Shown here one piece after another: positions 1-10,739 of a stretch of DNA of 64,000 bases; position 1 is the first letter of the stretch; every line of letters starts with the position of its first letter. The stretch covers positions 50,856,131 to 50,920,130 of the forward strand of contig CM055268.1 of assembly GCA_029237695.1 (NCBI GenBank), read 5' to 3'. The notes under the pieces were generated by a model that was not told where the DNA came from, made no database searches, and saw nothing but the letters and a program-made list of their open reading frames with translations. The position numbers were made by a program, and so were the translations under genes. The stretch comes from Conchocele bisecta (taxonomy: Eukaryota > Mollusca > Bivalvia > Lucinida > Thyasiridae).

Positions 1-715
1 TTCGAATGCACCAAGTCTGTGACCGTTACCCTGGGAATAGTGGGGGTGGGACGAATGTGGGTCACAGGATGGTAGAGGACCATTGGAGCAATGCGTGTGT
101 GATATGTGCAGCAGATCCGAGCAGGGAAACAGAAATTATAAGCCATTTACTTGAACATTAAGGTTTTGAACGCACACAATAATATGTGATCTTGACCCTG
201 GGCTTAGCGGGGGCAGGACAAATGTGGATTTGTCACAGGGCGGTAAAGGACCATTGGAGCAATGCGTGTGTGAAATGTGAAGCAGATCCAAAGAAGGAAA
301 CAGAAATTATAAGCCATTTACTCGAGCGTTAAGTTTTCGAACGCACCAAGTCTGTGACCTTGACCCTGGGCTTAGCGGGGGCAGAACGAATGTGGATTTG
401 TCACAGGGCGGTAGAGGACCATTGTAGCAATGCGTGTGTGATATGTGCAGCAGATCCGAGCAAGGAAACAGAAATTATAAGCCATTTACACGAGCGTTAA
501 GGTTTCGAACGCACCAAGTATGTGACCTTGACCCTGGGCTTAGCGGAGGCGGGACTAATGTGGATTTTTCACAGGGCGGTAGAGGACCATTGAAGCAATG
601 TGTGAAATGTGAAGCAGATCCGAGCAAGGAAATTATAAGCCATAAGGACGGACGGACGTACGGACGCCGGCAACACTATATGCCCCCTTCGCCATTCGGT
701 GGCATAAAAATATAA
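1..715 (+). repeat. Tandem array, 168 bp unit, with (ACGG)n tract and 3' hairpin; 3' part of a HINE-like element
   Basis: Four copies of a unit carrying GTGACCTTGACCCTGGGC recur at about 19, 186, 354 and 522, a period of 168 bp. The array passes into GGACGGACGTACGGACG near 646-664 and then a hairpin (TGCCCCC...GGTGGCA, 682-706) followed by TAAAAAT. The same unit and terminus recur at 26.9-27.7 kb. This order (tandem units, GACG tract, 3' hairpin, A-rich end) resembles the tandem-repeat non-autonomous elements of bivalves related to Helitrons. The 5' end lies outside the window. The open frame inside the array has no gene-like features. Confidence 0.75.
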
Positions 716-1423
716 TCACATAAATCATAAGATCTACATGGGTGGGCTATGGAATAAAATATAGATCAAGACAAACAAGAGCAAGTTGATTGCAACATCC
801 TCATGTTAAAGTGATCCGATATCACATTGATTAATTGGTTAATTATTGTTCAAGTGAATTAATTTAACATGTTTGTGCAACGTTTAACACATTTTAGCGG
901 CGGTGTTTTTGAATTCTATAGACGTGTGAAAACTTACCTGAGATAATCTCTCTGAATCAGACTTGGCGGTGCCAGGCGCTTATTTTTCACATCGAGTTAT
1001 CAGAATACAAATATGAAGAAAACATGCTATCGGGGACTCGATTTTCAATTCGACATAACCGAAATATCGACATTTCCGATATCGATTTATCAGGAGTAAA
1101 ATACATGATCTATATAGGGAATTCGGCCGAGACCGCTGATACATAACGAGATAAGCAGGTAAATCGAGATAAACAATATCGCGATAAAAAGAATCAGCTG
1201 CTTATGAAGTTTCAAGTCAATCAGACTTAGGGTTGCAGAGATAATAGGTACCCAAAGACGGACAGACGGACGGATCTCGGTATACCATAATAGTCCAATT
1301 TTTCAAACGGGCATATCAAAATGTAAACAAGAATTCTGCGGAATCAAATGTCTCGACTTGTCCCGCCGCCTTGACCTCGAGCCTGGACCAGAAAGCAATT
1401 TTCACTGGCCCGAACATATTATA
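716..1423. other. Unassigned AT-rich sequence with a degenerate GACG tract
   Basis: No gene seen. Positions 1205-1310 carry a decayed element end: a stretch like TTTCAAGTCAATCAGACTTAG, then GACGGACAGACGGACGG at 1258-1274. The rest has no recognisable repeat or exon. Confidence 0.5.
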
Positions 1424-1487
1424 CAATTATTGACTAGTGAGCCATAGAATATCAGATTATATTCTATGGCTCAGTAGTCAATAATTG
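1424..1487. repeat. Foldback hairpin, about 29 bp arms
   Basis: CAATTATTGACTAGTGAGCC on the left is matched by the reverse complement at the right end (GGCTCAGTAGTCAATAATTG) with a short central loop near CAGATT. Probably a very short foldback MITE. Confidence 0.8.
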
Positions 1488-1543
1488 TTTTAGTATATCA
1501 TAATAGTCGGTATATAGCACTTACGACCTTATGCTACTAGACA

Positions 1544-4097
1544 ACAAGAGTTGTCAGAAGACAACGAAGCTCGCCTGTTGGCAGCCTTCATTCAAACTTG
1601 TCACAGTTGTATAAAAAACATGAATATTATATAACTTGACCTTGGGATAAGGGGTGTGCGGTGGACCTTGACATTGAGGTCAATGGTGGAAGGTGGACCG
1701 TGGATTTGATATAGCATAATATAGCATATTAAGATGAATGCATGTATGAACTATCAATGCGCTCCCTGAAATGAGAAGGAAAACAAAATTTAACCCAGCG
1801 TTAAGTTTATGAACACACTAAGTTGGTGATTTTCTACAGCATGATAGCTATTCACATGAGGAATGCATGTATAAATGTGCTAAGTTTGTGACCTTGGCCT
1901 TGGCAAAAGGGGTGGGGGGGGGTCATGGATTTGCTGTAGCACAATAGAGTATTATCAGATGAAGTGTGTATGAAATATGAAGGTGTTCCCTGTAAAGAAA
2001 CAGAAAGTTATAAAAAGACATTTACTCCAACGTTAAGTTTATGATGTTGATCTTGGGGAAAGGGGTGGGGTGGGTCATGGATTTGCTGTAGCACAACAGA
2101 GGATCATCGGATGAATGCATGTATGAAATATCAAAGCATTCAAAGTGTAAAGAAATAGACGTTACACAACATTTACCCCAATGTAAAGTTTATGAACATG
2201 CTAAGTTTGTGACCTTGACCTTGGGGTAAGGGTTGGGTGGTGGGTTGTGGATTTGCTACAGCATGATAGAGGGTCATCTGAGGAATGTATGTATGAAATA
2301 TCAAGGCGTTCCATCAAAGGAAACAGTTGTTATCAGACATTTACCCCAACGTTAAGTTTATGAATGTGCTAAGTTTGTGACCGTGACCTTGGGGAAAGGG
2401 GTGGGGGTTAGTCATGGATTTGCTATAGCATGATAGAGTATCATCAGATGAATGCATGTATGAAATATCAAGGTGTTCAAAGTGTAAAGAAACAGAAGTT
2501 ACACAACATTTACCCCAACGATAAGTTTATGAACATGCTATGTTTGTGACCTTGACTTTTGGGTAAGGGTTGGATGGTGGGTTGTGGATTTGCTAAAGCA
2601 TGGAGGGTCATCTGAGGAATGTATGAAATAGGAAGGCGTTCCATGAAAGGAAACAGACATTTACCCCTACGTTAAGTTTATGAATGTACTAAGTTTGTGA
2701 CCTTGACCTTGGGGTAATGGATGGGCGGTGGGTCATGGATTTGTTATAGCATGATAGAGTATCATCAGATGAATGCATATTTGAAATATCAAGGCGTTCC
2801 ATGAAAGGAAACAGATGTTATAATACATTTACACCAACATTAAGTTTATGAATGTGCTAAGATTGTGACCTTGACCTTGGGGAAAGGGGTGGGCGGTGAG
2901 TCATGAATTTGCTATAGCATGATAGAGTATCAGCAGATGAATGCATGTATGAAATATGAAGGCATTCCCTGTAAATAAACAGAAGTTACACAACATTTAC
3001 CCCAACGTTAAGTTTATGTACATGCTAAGAGGTGACCTTGACCTTGGGGTAACGATTGGGTGGGCAGTAGGTCATGGATTTGCTATAGCACGATAGAGTA
3101 TCATCAGATGAATGCAAGTATGAAATATCAAGGCATTCCATGAAAGGAAACAGATGTTATAAGACATTTACCCCAACATTAAGATTATAAATGTACTAAG
3201 TTTGTGACCTTGACCTTGCGGTAAGGGCTGGGTGGTGGGTGGGTCATGGATTTGCTACAGCATGATACAGGGTCATCTGAGGAATGCATGTATAAAATAA
3301 CAAGGTGTTCCATGAAAGGAAACAGAAGTTATCAGACATTTACCCAACGTTAAGTTTATGAATGTGCCCTTGACCTTGGGGTAAGGGCTGGGTGGTGGGT
3401 CATGGATTTGCTATAGCATGATAGAGGGTCATCTGAGGAATGCATGTATGAAATAACAAGGTGTTCCATGAAAGGAAACAGAAGTTATAAGACATTTACC
3501 CAACGTTAAGTTTATGAATGTGACAAGTTTGTGACCTTCACCTTGGGGTAAGGGCTGGGTGGTGGGTCATGGATTTGCTACAGCATGATAGAGGGTCATC
3601 TGAGGAATGCATGTATGAAATAACAAGGTGTTCCATGGAAGGAAACAGAAGTTATAAGACATTTACCCAACGTTAAGTTTATCAATGTGCCAAGTTTGTG
3701 ACCTTGGCCTTGGGGTAAGGGCTGGGTGGTGGGTCATGAATTTGCTACAACATGATAGAGGGTAGGGCATGAGGAATGCATGTATGAAATAACAAGGTGT
3801 TCCATGAAAGGAAACAGAAGTTATAAGACATTTACCCAACGTTAAGTTAATGAATGTGCCAAGTTTGTGACCTTGACCTTGGGGTAAGGGCTGGGTGGTG
3901 GGTCATGGATTTGCTACAGCATGATAGAGGGTCATCTGAGGAATGCATGTATGAAATAACAAGGTGTTCCGTGAAAGGAAACAGAAGTTATAAGACATTT
4001 ACCCAACGTTAAGTTTGTGGACGACGCTGACGCCGACGCCGACGACGCCGGGGGTATGACATAAGCTCTTCTGCACTTCGTGCAGGCGAGCTAAAAA
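1544..4097 (+). mobile_element. Helentron/HINE-like non-autonomous element with about 14 tandem 165 bp units
   Basis: The 5' end is ACAAGAG followed by a hairpin TTGTCAGAAGACAA (1551-1564) and AGCTCGCCTG (1568-1577). The 3' end has CTGCACTTCGTGCAG (4071-4085) followed by CAGGCGAGCT (4083-4092), which is the exact reverse complement of the 5' AGCTCGCCTG, then AAAAA. Between them lie about 14 copies of a unit containing GTGACCTTGACCTTGGGG, GTCATGGATTTGCTATAGCA, GAATGCATGTATGAAATA and ACGTTAAGTTTATGAA. Inset, asymmetric inverted repeats and a 3' hairpin are what has been described for Helentrons and their HINE derivatives. No Rep/helicase gene is present. Likely mobilised in trans, if at all. 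Confidence 0.75.
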
Positions 4098-4119
4098 TTG
4101 AAAAAGAATTCGAAAAAAA

Positions 4120-4640
4120 AACAGGAAACGAGGCAAAGCCACGAAGGCCAGGTTTTTTCCAAGCATAGACACGTGAATAACATAATTATACCCACTTTTT
4201 GTAGACTAGAGGGCCGTGGCCTGCATGTCGCATCTTGGGGCGAGGCATGGACACTAAAAAAAGAGATATAGTAGATGGAAAAACTTTAACCGGACACACG
4301 GACGTACAGACGGACGGACGGACGGACGGACGGACGTATGCCAAAATGCCGACTATATCGCGCTTTCCGCAAACGGGCGCGACAATGATGATCAATACCC
4401 ATGTGAAGTATCAAGGTAATGGGTGAAGCAGTTGCAGAGATATAGTACACAAAAAAATCAAAGTAATTTGACCTTGTGCACAGGGGCCCACGGTTGGGGG
4501 GTAGAATGAAAATATGGATGATGATAAACACCCATGTAAAGTTTCAAGGTAATGGGCGAAGCAGTTGCAGAGATATAGTATAACGAAAAACTTTAACCAA
4601 AAAACTTTAACCAGACGTACGTTAAAAAGTTAACGTTGAA
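4120..4640 (+). mobile_element. Tandem-repeat element beginning AACGAGGCAAAGCC, two units
   Basis: Begins GAAACGAGGCAAAGCCACGAAG (4126), has a (GACG)n tract at 4309-4335, and then CGCGCTTTCCGCAAACGGGCGCG (about 4359-4381), a hairpin like the 3' ends of neighbouring elements. Two units follow with AATATGGATGATGATAAACA and AGTTTCAAGGTAATGGG. A closely related copy lies at 32668-33320, so the sequence is dispersed and not a gene. Confidence 0.6.
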
Positions 4641-5764
4641 AATGGCTAAGTCAATTACGTAGAAATAATAGGTCAAGTTCAAAAAAAGGTAACATGTTGA
4701 ATAGTGATATGTGGTTGGCACCCTTTGGTTATGAAGCTGTGAAAGTTTGTAGGTCCTATGTGTTACAGTAACAAAGAAATGGACTCAAATACGAAAACTT
4801 AACATTGATTGTGGACGCCGCCCGCCCGCCCGCCTGGCTTTCGCCAATCCAATAGCCTGGATTTTTTTCTCCAAAAAAACCTGGCTAAAAATGGAAAAAA
4901 AGTTTAAAAAAAAAAAGTTTAAAAATTAACAAAAAAATAATGCTCGCTACTGGAGCCCAGAATTTTTATAATAGTCCTATATTTATCTACATATATCTGC
5001 ACAGGTCCACATATTGCCACAATATTGTCAACACAGTTTACGGAAATGTAATACCCAGGTATAATAATTTACCTGTATAAATTACCTGTAATAATTTAGC
5101 TGGACATTTAGTGGTCAATCTGGAAATTTGCACATGCTTGCACATGCACAAGTGTTCAACTGGAGAAGGCTATTGTTCTCTCTACAGGTAAGGTGTACAG
5201 AGCGCACGAGAAAACGGGTCTTCATGCATTAATGTTCAGTTTGTAGCATAGAAAGAAACAGAGTTTGACCTTGGAGCCCGGAATTTTTTTTAATAGTCCT
5301 ATATTCAAGTACATATCATAGTAAAGGTATGTACATGTATAAAGTTTGATGACTGTAGCTGATAAGGTGTTGAAGTAATGACCGTAACACGAAAACTTAA
5401 CATTGAATGATGATGCCGACACCGACGACACCGACACCGACTCCGGAAAAGCAAAACCTATGTCTCGCTTATTCCGCAAAATGTGGGTGCATATATATAT
5501 CCTAAAATATCTATCACCATTTGACAGATTTTACCTCAAACCTTTACTTAAATAGAACACCATGACCATAAACCCAGATGAACCATACAAGAAAATAAGA
5601 GAAGAGAAGCTACAGATTTCTGGAGGTTTTACCATTTGCATCTAAATATATAATGTCGAGGATCGACCAGGGGCACTGTGGCCTTAAATAGGTACCCCTT
5701 GGTTATTGGCTGCATCGGGGCAGCCCCTTCTACGCTGAAAACAAATTGGTTACCAGTCTGTCTA
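4641..5764. repeat. Degenerate repeat sequence, no gene
   Basis: 4660-4830 matches the units at 33345-33880 (AGTGATATGTGG, GGTTATGAAGCTGTGAAAGTT, CTTAACATTGATTGTGGACGCCGCCCGCC). 4850-4920 is A/T homopolymer-rich. 5370-5480 is another element end with GATGCCGACACCGACGACACC followed by TCTCGCTTATTCCGC. Nothing in 5500-5760 looks like an exon. Confidence 0.5.
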
Positions 5765-5990
5765 AATATGGCTGTGACTGGAGAAATGGGGCATATGGGT
5801 TTTGCGACCAGTGTAGATCCAGATCAGCCTGTGCATCCGCAGTCTGATCAGGATCTGCACTGTTAGTCAATGAAACACACATCCTGCTTCTAACAAGCAA
5901 AATAGATTATGCTAAGGAGCGTGCTATTTGATCAGAAGCCGCACTGGTCACAAATCTCATTTCTCCAGACACAGCCACAAATTAGTTCTT
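5765..5990. mobile_element. Foldback MITE, family A (GTGGCTGTGACTGGAGAAATG)
   Basis: Left arm ATGGCTGTGACTGGAGAAAT with GACCAGTGTAGATCCAGATC and a right arm that is its reverse complement (CTGGTCACAAATC...CTCCAGACACAGCCA). Family A has at least ten copies in this window. The consensus arms are about 65 bp. No coding capacity. Confidence 0.75.
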
Positions 5991-6421
5991 ATTCTTGAAT
6001 GTGCAGTTTTTTATCTACGAAGAAGGCTGAGAGATGTGAAGCTAGATTCTCAGTTGAACAAACTACGTTTCAACAATGAAAATAAGACATTATTAGTAGG
6101 TACATGTAATATAATAATGACACTATGTTGCAGCCTTAAAAAGTACCATTTGGACTGCCGGCTAAGAAAAAGGATCCTATGACACTTGTGGCCAGCGTAC
6201 CCATATATCATTCCCATGCTGTTCAGATCTGTGCATTCCCGCCATCTGATCATGGCCTATGTTGTTCGCTATTCGGTAAATGAATTTGCCTTACTCAGTC
6301 ATCAGTAAAACAATTAGGCCATGCCATTATTTTTCTCTGAAAAGCGTCCACCTGGATAACCAAAACCTACTTACGTATCCGGTAAAAACAAACAAAGGCT
6401 TTGAAAAAAAAAAAAACAATG

Positions 6422-6494
6422 TAAATTTATGTTAAAAACTTCCTCAACCCTTTGCAGTTTGCAAAGGGTTGATGAAGTTTTTAACATAAATTTA
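6422..6494. repeat. Near-perfect 73 bp hairpin
   Basis: TAAATTTATGTTAAAAACTT on the left reads back on the right as AAGTTTTTAACATAAATTTA, with the arms meeting at TTTGCAGTTTGCAAA. One mismatch is visible (CTCAACCC versus GGGTTGAT). Minimal MITE or hairpin remnant. Confidence 0.85.
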
Positions 6495-6730
6495 AATTGC
6501 CGCTAAATAATATGAAAACACTCTTTTTAAACTTATTAAGTGTAAATTGATGAACGGATTTAAAACTTAGACATGTCCCAAATCAATTTTCATATTTTCA
6601 AATAGCATACACGGTTTGTTTGTTTTTTTATAGACCCACTCTAAAAATCTACCCGCACGCGGACGCTTAGCAAAGGAAGAACTTGATATGGCCTTAGTTT
6701 CTACTTGTACTGTGTGAATATAATGATCAG

Positions 6731-6990
6731 TAGCCGATTTCATCAAGATTGCAAAGTATACTTATCTAGCAAAGTATACTTTGAGGGAGTAATCATTTAT
6801 TTTTCACGAAATGCATTAGTTCATATAGAACTAACGACTGCATATATTTGATGATTACAAGTATGCAGAATTATTATACTGAATTTATTACATTATCACA
6901 GCCAAAATGGCTTTTCTTAAATTGAAAATTTCTCCCTCAAAGTATACCTTGCTAGATAAGTATACTTTGCAATGTTGATGAAATCGGCTA
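6731..6990. mobile_element. MITE family B (TAGCCGATTTCATCAA termini), flanked by CAG
   Basis: TIRs of about 60 bp: TAGCCGATTTCATCAAGATT...CAAAGTATACTTTGAGGGAG at the left and the inverse at the right, ending AAATCGGCTA. CAG lies directly on both sides (6728-6730, 6991-6993). A second copy at 48542-48842 is also flanked by CAG. No gene inside. Confidence 0.85.
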
Positions 6991-6999
6991 CAGAAGGAT

Positions 7000-7246
7000 C
7001 TGGGGCCCGTTTCACTAAACTTCTTACGACTAAAATGTTCGTAAGTGCAAATTTAAGATCGTCTGTAAATTTCAATTCATGGATTTACATTTATTGAGCA
7101 TAGGCTGCATATGCAGCCTATGCTCAATAAATGTAAATCCAATAATTATTTACAAGAAAACAATGTTAATGTGAAATTTACAGACTATCATAATTTTGCA
7201 CTTACGAACATTTTAGTCGTAAGAAGTTTAGTGAAACGGGCCCCAG
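7000..7246. mobile_element. MITE family C, complete foldback (CTGGGGCCCGTTTCACTAAA)
   Basis: The whole 247 bp is a palindrome. The ends are CTGGGGCCCGTTTCACTAAA and TTTAGTGAAACGGGCCCCAG, and the centre is GCATAGGCTGCATATGCAGCCTATGC. A second copy is at 49525-49768. The 65-codon open frame in the right arm is incidental. Confidence 0.9.
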
Positions 7247-7314
7247 AATCTACATCTGTTGCAAATGCTGTAAGGAAACTTTCTCAGGTGGTGTCCCATT
7301 TATTCTAACAACTA

Positions 7315-8260
7315 ACAAGAGTTGCCAGAAGACAACGAAGCGCGCCTGGTGATGCTCGACCTTGGGATTAGCGAAGACCAGATAATCGTTAAATTGTCAC
7401 AGCATGATAGAGGACTGAGAGCAAGGCATGTGTGAAATATCAAGAAGCGGCGTCAAATGAAACAGAAATAGAAACAAATTTTCCCCACTGTATATTTTGT
7501 GAACACACTATAATTGCGACCTTGACCTTGGGGTTAGCAGGTGTATGAGAGTCGTCGCTTGTCACAGAATGATAAAAAGAAAGCATGTTTGAAATATCGA
7601 GAAGTGTAGCGAAAGGAATATTATATTATAACAAATGTTCCTCAACGTTAAATGTTAACATTGTGACCTTGACTTTGGGGTTAGCGGGTGTATGACGATC
7701 GCGGATTTGTCACAGCATGATAGAGAATCATTAGAGAAAGGCTTGTGTGAAACATCAAGAAGTGGGATGAAAGGAAACAGAAATTTCTCTCAAGGTTATA
7801 AGTTTATGAATGCACTAAGATTGTGTTGATCTTAGGGTTTAAGTTGGGGGTATGATGGTCGTGGATTTGTCACAGCTTGATAGAGAAGCATTAGAGAAAG
7901 GCATGTGTGAATTATCAAAACGTTTGGTGAAAGGAAACATAAATTATAACAAATTTCCCCAAAGGTTAAGTTTTTGAATTTTTGAAGACAGACGGACGGA
8001 TGGACGGACGTACCAACATTTTGGGTTTATGGGCTACCGGTATTTGCTATATAAAAGATCAAAGGACTAGCCCCTAAACTTCAAAAGGTTTTATGGGCTA
8101 ACGGAATAAGTTCAAAGGATTCTGAATAAGTTCAAAGGATTAGGCTCCTCCCCCTAGCCCCTAAACCCCCTAATGTTCGCCCGGACAGATGGACGGACAG
8201 ACGCTGACTACGATGCCAGGGTTATACCATAAGCACTCCTTCCTTTGGAAGGTGAGCTAA
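7315..8260 (+). mobile_element. Helentron/HINE-like element, about four tandem units
   Basis: Starts ACAAGAGTTGCCAGAAGACAA, nearly the same 5' hairpin as the element at 1544, then GCGCGCCTG. It carries about four units with CTTGACCTTGGGGTTAGC, GATTTGTCACAGCATGATAG and AACGTTAAG. The end has hairpin CCTTCCTTTGGAAGG (8238-8252) then GTGAGCTAA. A GACG tract at 7987-8010 and again near 8183-8203 brackets a 'TACCAACATTTTGGGTTTAT' insert. Confidence 0.7.
8011..8180. mobile_element. Short insert (ACCAACATTTTGGGTTTATG) inside a GACG tract, copy 1
   Basis: About 170 bp from ACCAACATTTTGGGTTTATG to CCCCCTAATGTTCGCCCGGAC. Copies at 45045-45200 and 47525-47695 have the same borders with GGACGGACG on both sides. 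Function unknown. Confidence 0.6.
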
Positions 8261-8384
8261 TAAACCACATTCTTGAGACATCACCAATCAAGGTAAGATA
8301 TGTGAATTGCAGACTGATGTACATAATTAGATGAAATATACATAATAGTAATGAAATAAGATACATGTGTGTAAGATATAGAGG

Positions 8385-8522
8385 ATCTCAAATGAGTTTC
8401 CATTTGATACGAGATTTATGAAACGAGTCATGCACAATTTATGCACCGAGCCTCTGACTCGGCGCATGAAATAGCAGACGAGTTTCATAAATCTCATATC
8501 AAATGGAAAATGACTCTGAGAT
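8385..8522. mobile_element. Foldback MITE, single copy seen
   Basis: ATCTCAAATGAGTTTCCATTTG and GAGATTTATGAAACGAGT on the left are matched inverted on the right by AGTTTCATAAATCTC and CAAATGGAAAATGACTCTGAGAT. The loop contains GCACCGAGCCTCTGACTCGG, a smaller hairpin. Confidence 0.75.
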
Positions 8523-9715
8523 TTTGTTTATCACATGACTTCAGCACTTGGAGATATCCAATACATTGTTTCAGTGAGCAGACACTATTGACTATTTTCG
8601 TATATCGTTGAAATCTGGTTGAAAATCTACAGAGAAAAATAGTTTTAATCCTAACAATAAAATTATTATAAATATGCCATATACAGTCAAACTTGCACAA
8701 GCGACCATGTGCATTAAGTGACTTTTGTCTTGTGAGACCACTTTCAATTCCCCCCCGACGCGACCAGCGGCCAAATAACTGACAACAAAGTTTGTTTGTA
8801 TTAAACGACCATTACTGGACAGGATGTCACTTTCTCCAGGTGAGGCTTACGGAATACCCCCCGCGTGGGCCCAGGTACCCCTAAAATATCTAAAAATTTC
8901 CAAGTGTGTGGGCTTGTGACCTTGACTCTGGGCTTAGCGGGAGCGGCATGAACGTGAATTTGCCACAGGGTGGTAGCTAGAGGTTCATTGGAGCAATGCG
9001 TGTGTGAAATGTGTGAAATGTGAAGCAGATCCGAGCAAGGAAATAGAAGTTATAATTTCTCTGATGTTAAGTGTTGTAAAGAGACTAAGTATGTGACTTT
9101 GACCTCGAGATCAGCGGGAATTTGTCACAGCATGATAGTAGAGCCTAAGAGGAATGCATGCATGAAATATTAAGAATTTTCAATGAAAGAAATAGAACTT
9201 ATAACATATTTCTCTGATGTTAAGTTTTGTAAAAGAGACTAAGTATGTGACCTTGACCTTGGGATCAGCGGGGGTTGGACGGTCTTAGATTTGTCACAGA
9301 ATGATAGTACAACCTTAGAGGAATGCACAAGTGAAATAATAAGAATTTTCAATGAAGGAAATAGAAGTTATAACTTATTTCTCTGATGTTAAGTTTTGTA
9401 AAGAGACTAGGTATTTGACCTTGACATTGGGATCAGCGGGGGTTGGACGGTCATGAATTTGGCACAGCATGGTAGTAGAGCCTTACAGGAAAGCATGTGT
9501 GAAATATTAAGCATTTTAGATGAAGGAAATAGAAGTTATAACAATATTTCTCTGATGTAAAGCTTTGTAAAGAGACTAAGTATTTGACCTTGACCTTGGG
9601 ATCAGGGGGGTTGGACGATCATGGATTTGGCACAGCATAGTAGTAGAGCCTTTCAGGAATGCATGTGTCAAATATGGAAAATTATTACTAATTTTAGTTT
9701 TTATTATTCATACTC

Positions 9716-9870
9716 ACCTGAATGGTTGCAAACTATTAGGTTGCTATGAAATCGTCCTAATAATAAAAATCTGCCTACTCTAATCACTCAATTAACAAAC
9801 CATAGACCATTCCGCTATACACACAGCCAGTTGGCTAGTCCGCTATTTAAACCCCTTCTATTATTGTTAG
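9716..9870. repeat. DIRS left inverted terminal repeat
   Basis: Contains CCTGAATGGTTGCAAACTAT, CATAGACCATTCCGCTATAC and CCAGTTGGCTAGTCCGCTAT. All three recur inverted at 16270-16432, ending in AAAATAATAGGAGGGG next to the right copy. Likely carries the minus-strand 3' end of the transcript. Confidence 0.9.
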
Positions 9871-9998
9871 GTATCCAGCTTCAAGTAGTTACTCATTTCC
9901 ATCAGAAAATAACACTGCTAGTAGAATAACAGCCCGAAGTAACTTAAGTAGAGAGAAGATGAAACCATCATGCGGGGTACGGGAGGAGGGTCTACCTT

Positions 9999-10084
9999 AC
10001 CATTCAGGTGAGTATGAATAATAGAAACTAAAATTAGTAATAATTTTCCATTTTTATGTCTTCATCCTAACCTGAATGGTTGCA
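9999..10084. repeat. DIRS internal complementary region (ICR)
   Basis: ACCATTCAGGTGAGTATGAA at the start is antisense to 9676-9728. TTATGTCTTCATCCTAACCT at the end is antisense to about 16420-16448. The two parts meet at CCATTTTTATG, giving both outer borders to the base. In DIRS replication the ICR templates completion of the ends. Confidence 0.9.
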
Positions 10085-10720
10085 AGAATTCGTAGTGATG
10101 GTGGGAGGTATTCTCACTACTCATCCTCGACCGGAATGGTAAGGCAGATTTTAAAACCCTCGAAACAGACAAAAATATTTGGCCTAGGTACAAACTTGGG
10201 TGTTACATATATTGTTATAACATAGACTCACCATAGAATCATAGGGGCGCCCAATCCGCCCCCCCCCCTTTTCTTACGATAGTCTCGTAGACTGACTCGT
10301 AGACTCCAACCTGCTATACTGGTTAGCACGCCGGAGAATACTCATGGCATAGCTGCTGCTGACAGACGAAGCCCTGGCAAATGTCGTCGCCTGGCACTTC
10401 ACATGCAATAGCTCAACTGAGATATACTCAAAGTCTTAACATTGTCTCATGACGACACATGACTCGTCCATATCGAGAACACAGTATTAAACGCCCTAAG
10501 CACTAAGGTCATCCTAACAAGCAAGTGCTTAGGCATCAAACTGGCCCTAAAGCCAGACCAAAACATATACATATAAACCCATGTATGGTAGACAAAGAGA
10601 ATAAAAATCATTAACCCAACGTGAAACACTATCCTTTTGCAACACCACTGCTACAAACTAGGTAGGTAGCCTCGCCCTAATTGAAACATGTACATACAAT
10701 GCCTCCTGGGCCAGCGTGAT
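10085..10720. other. DIRS internal sequence without recognisable domain
   Basis: Downstream (minus strand) of the recombinase and before the ICR. It has no motif I recognise and no long frame, and could be 3' untranslated sequence or a decayed end of the YR gene. Confidence 0.4.
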
Positions 10721-10739
10721 GAACCGTAAGAACCATAGA

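Noticed and set aside
1544..4097. CRISPR-like regular repeats
   Set aside because: Units are contiguous diverged tandem copies of about 165 bp without short constant repeats and unique spacers, in eukaryotic DNA.
9690..10090. LTRs of a gypsy- or copia-like element
   Set aside because: The repeats are inverted, not direct, and an internal complementary region is present, which is the DIRS arrangement.
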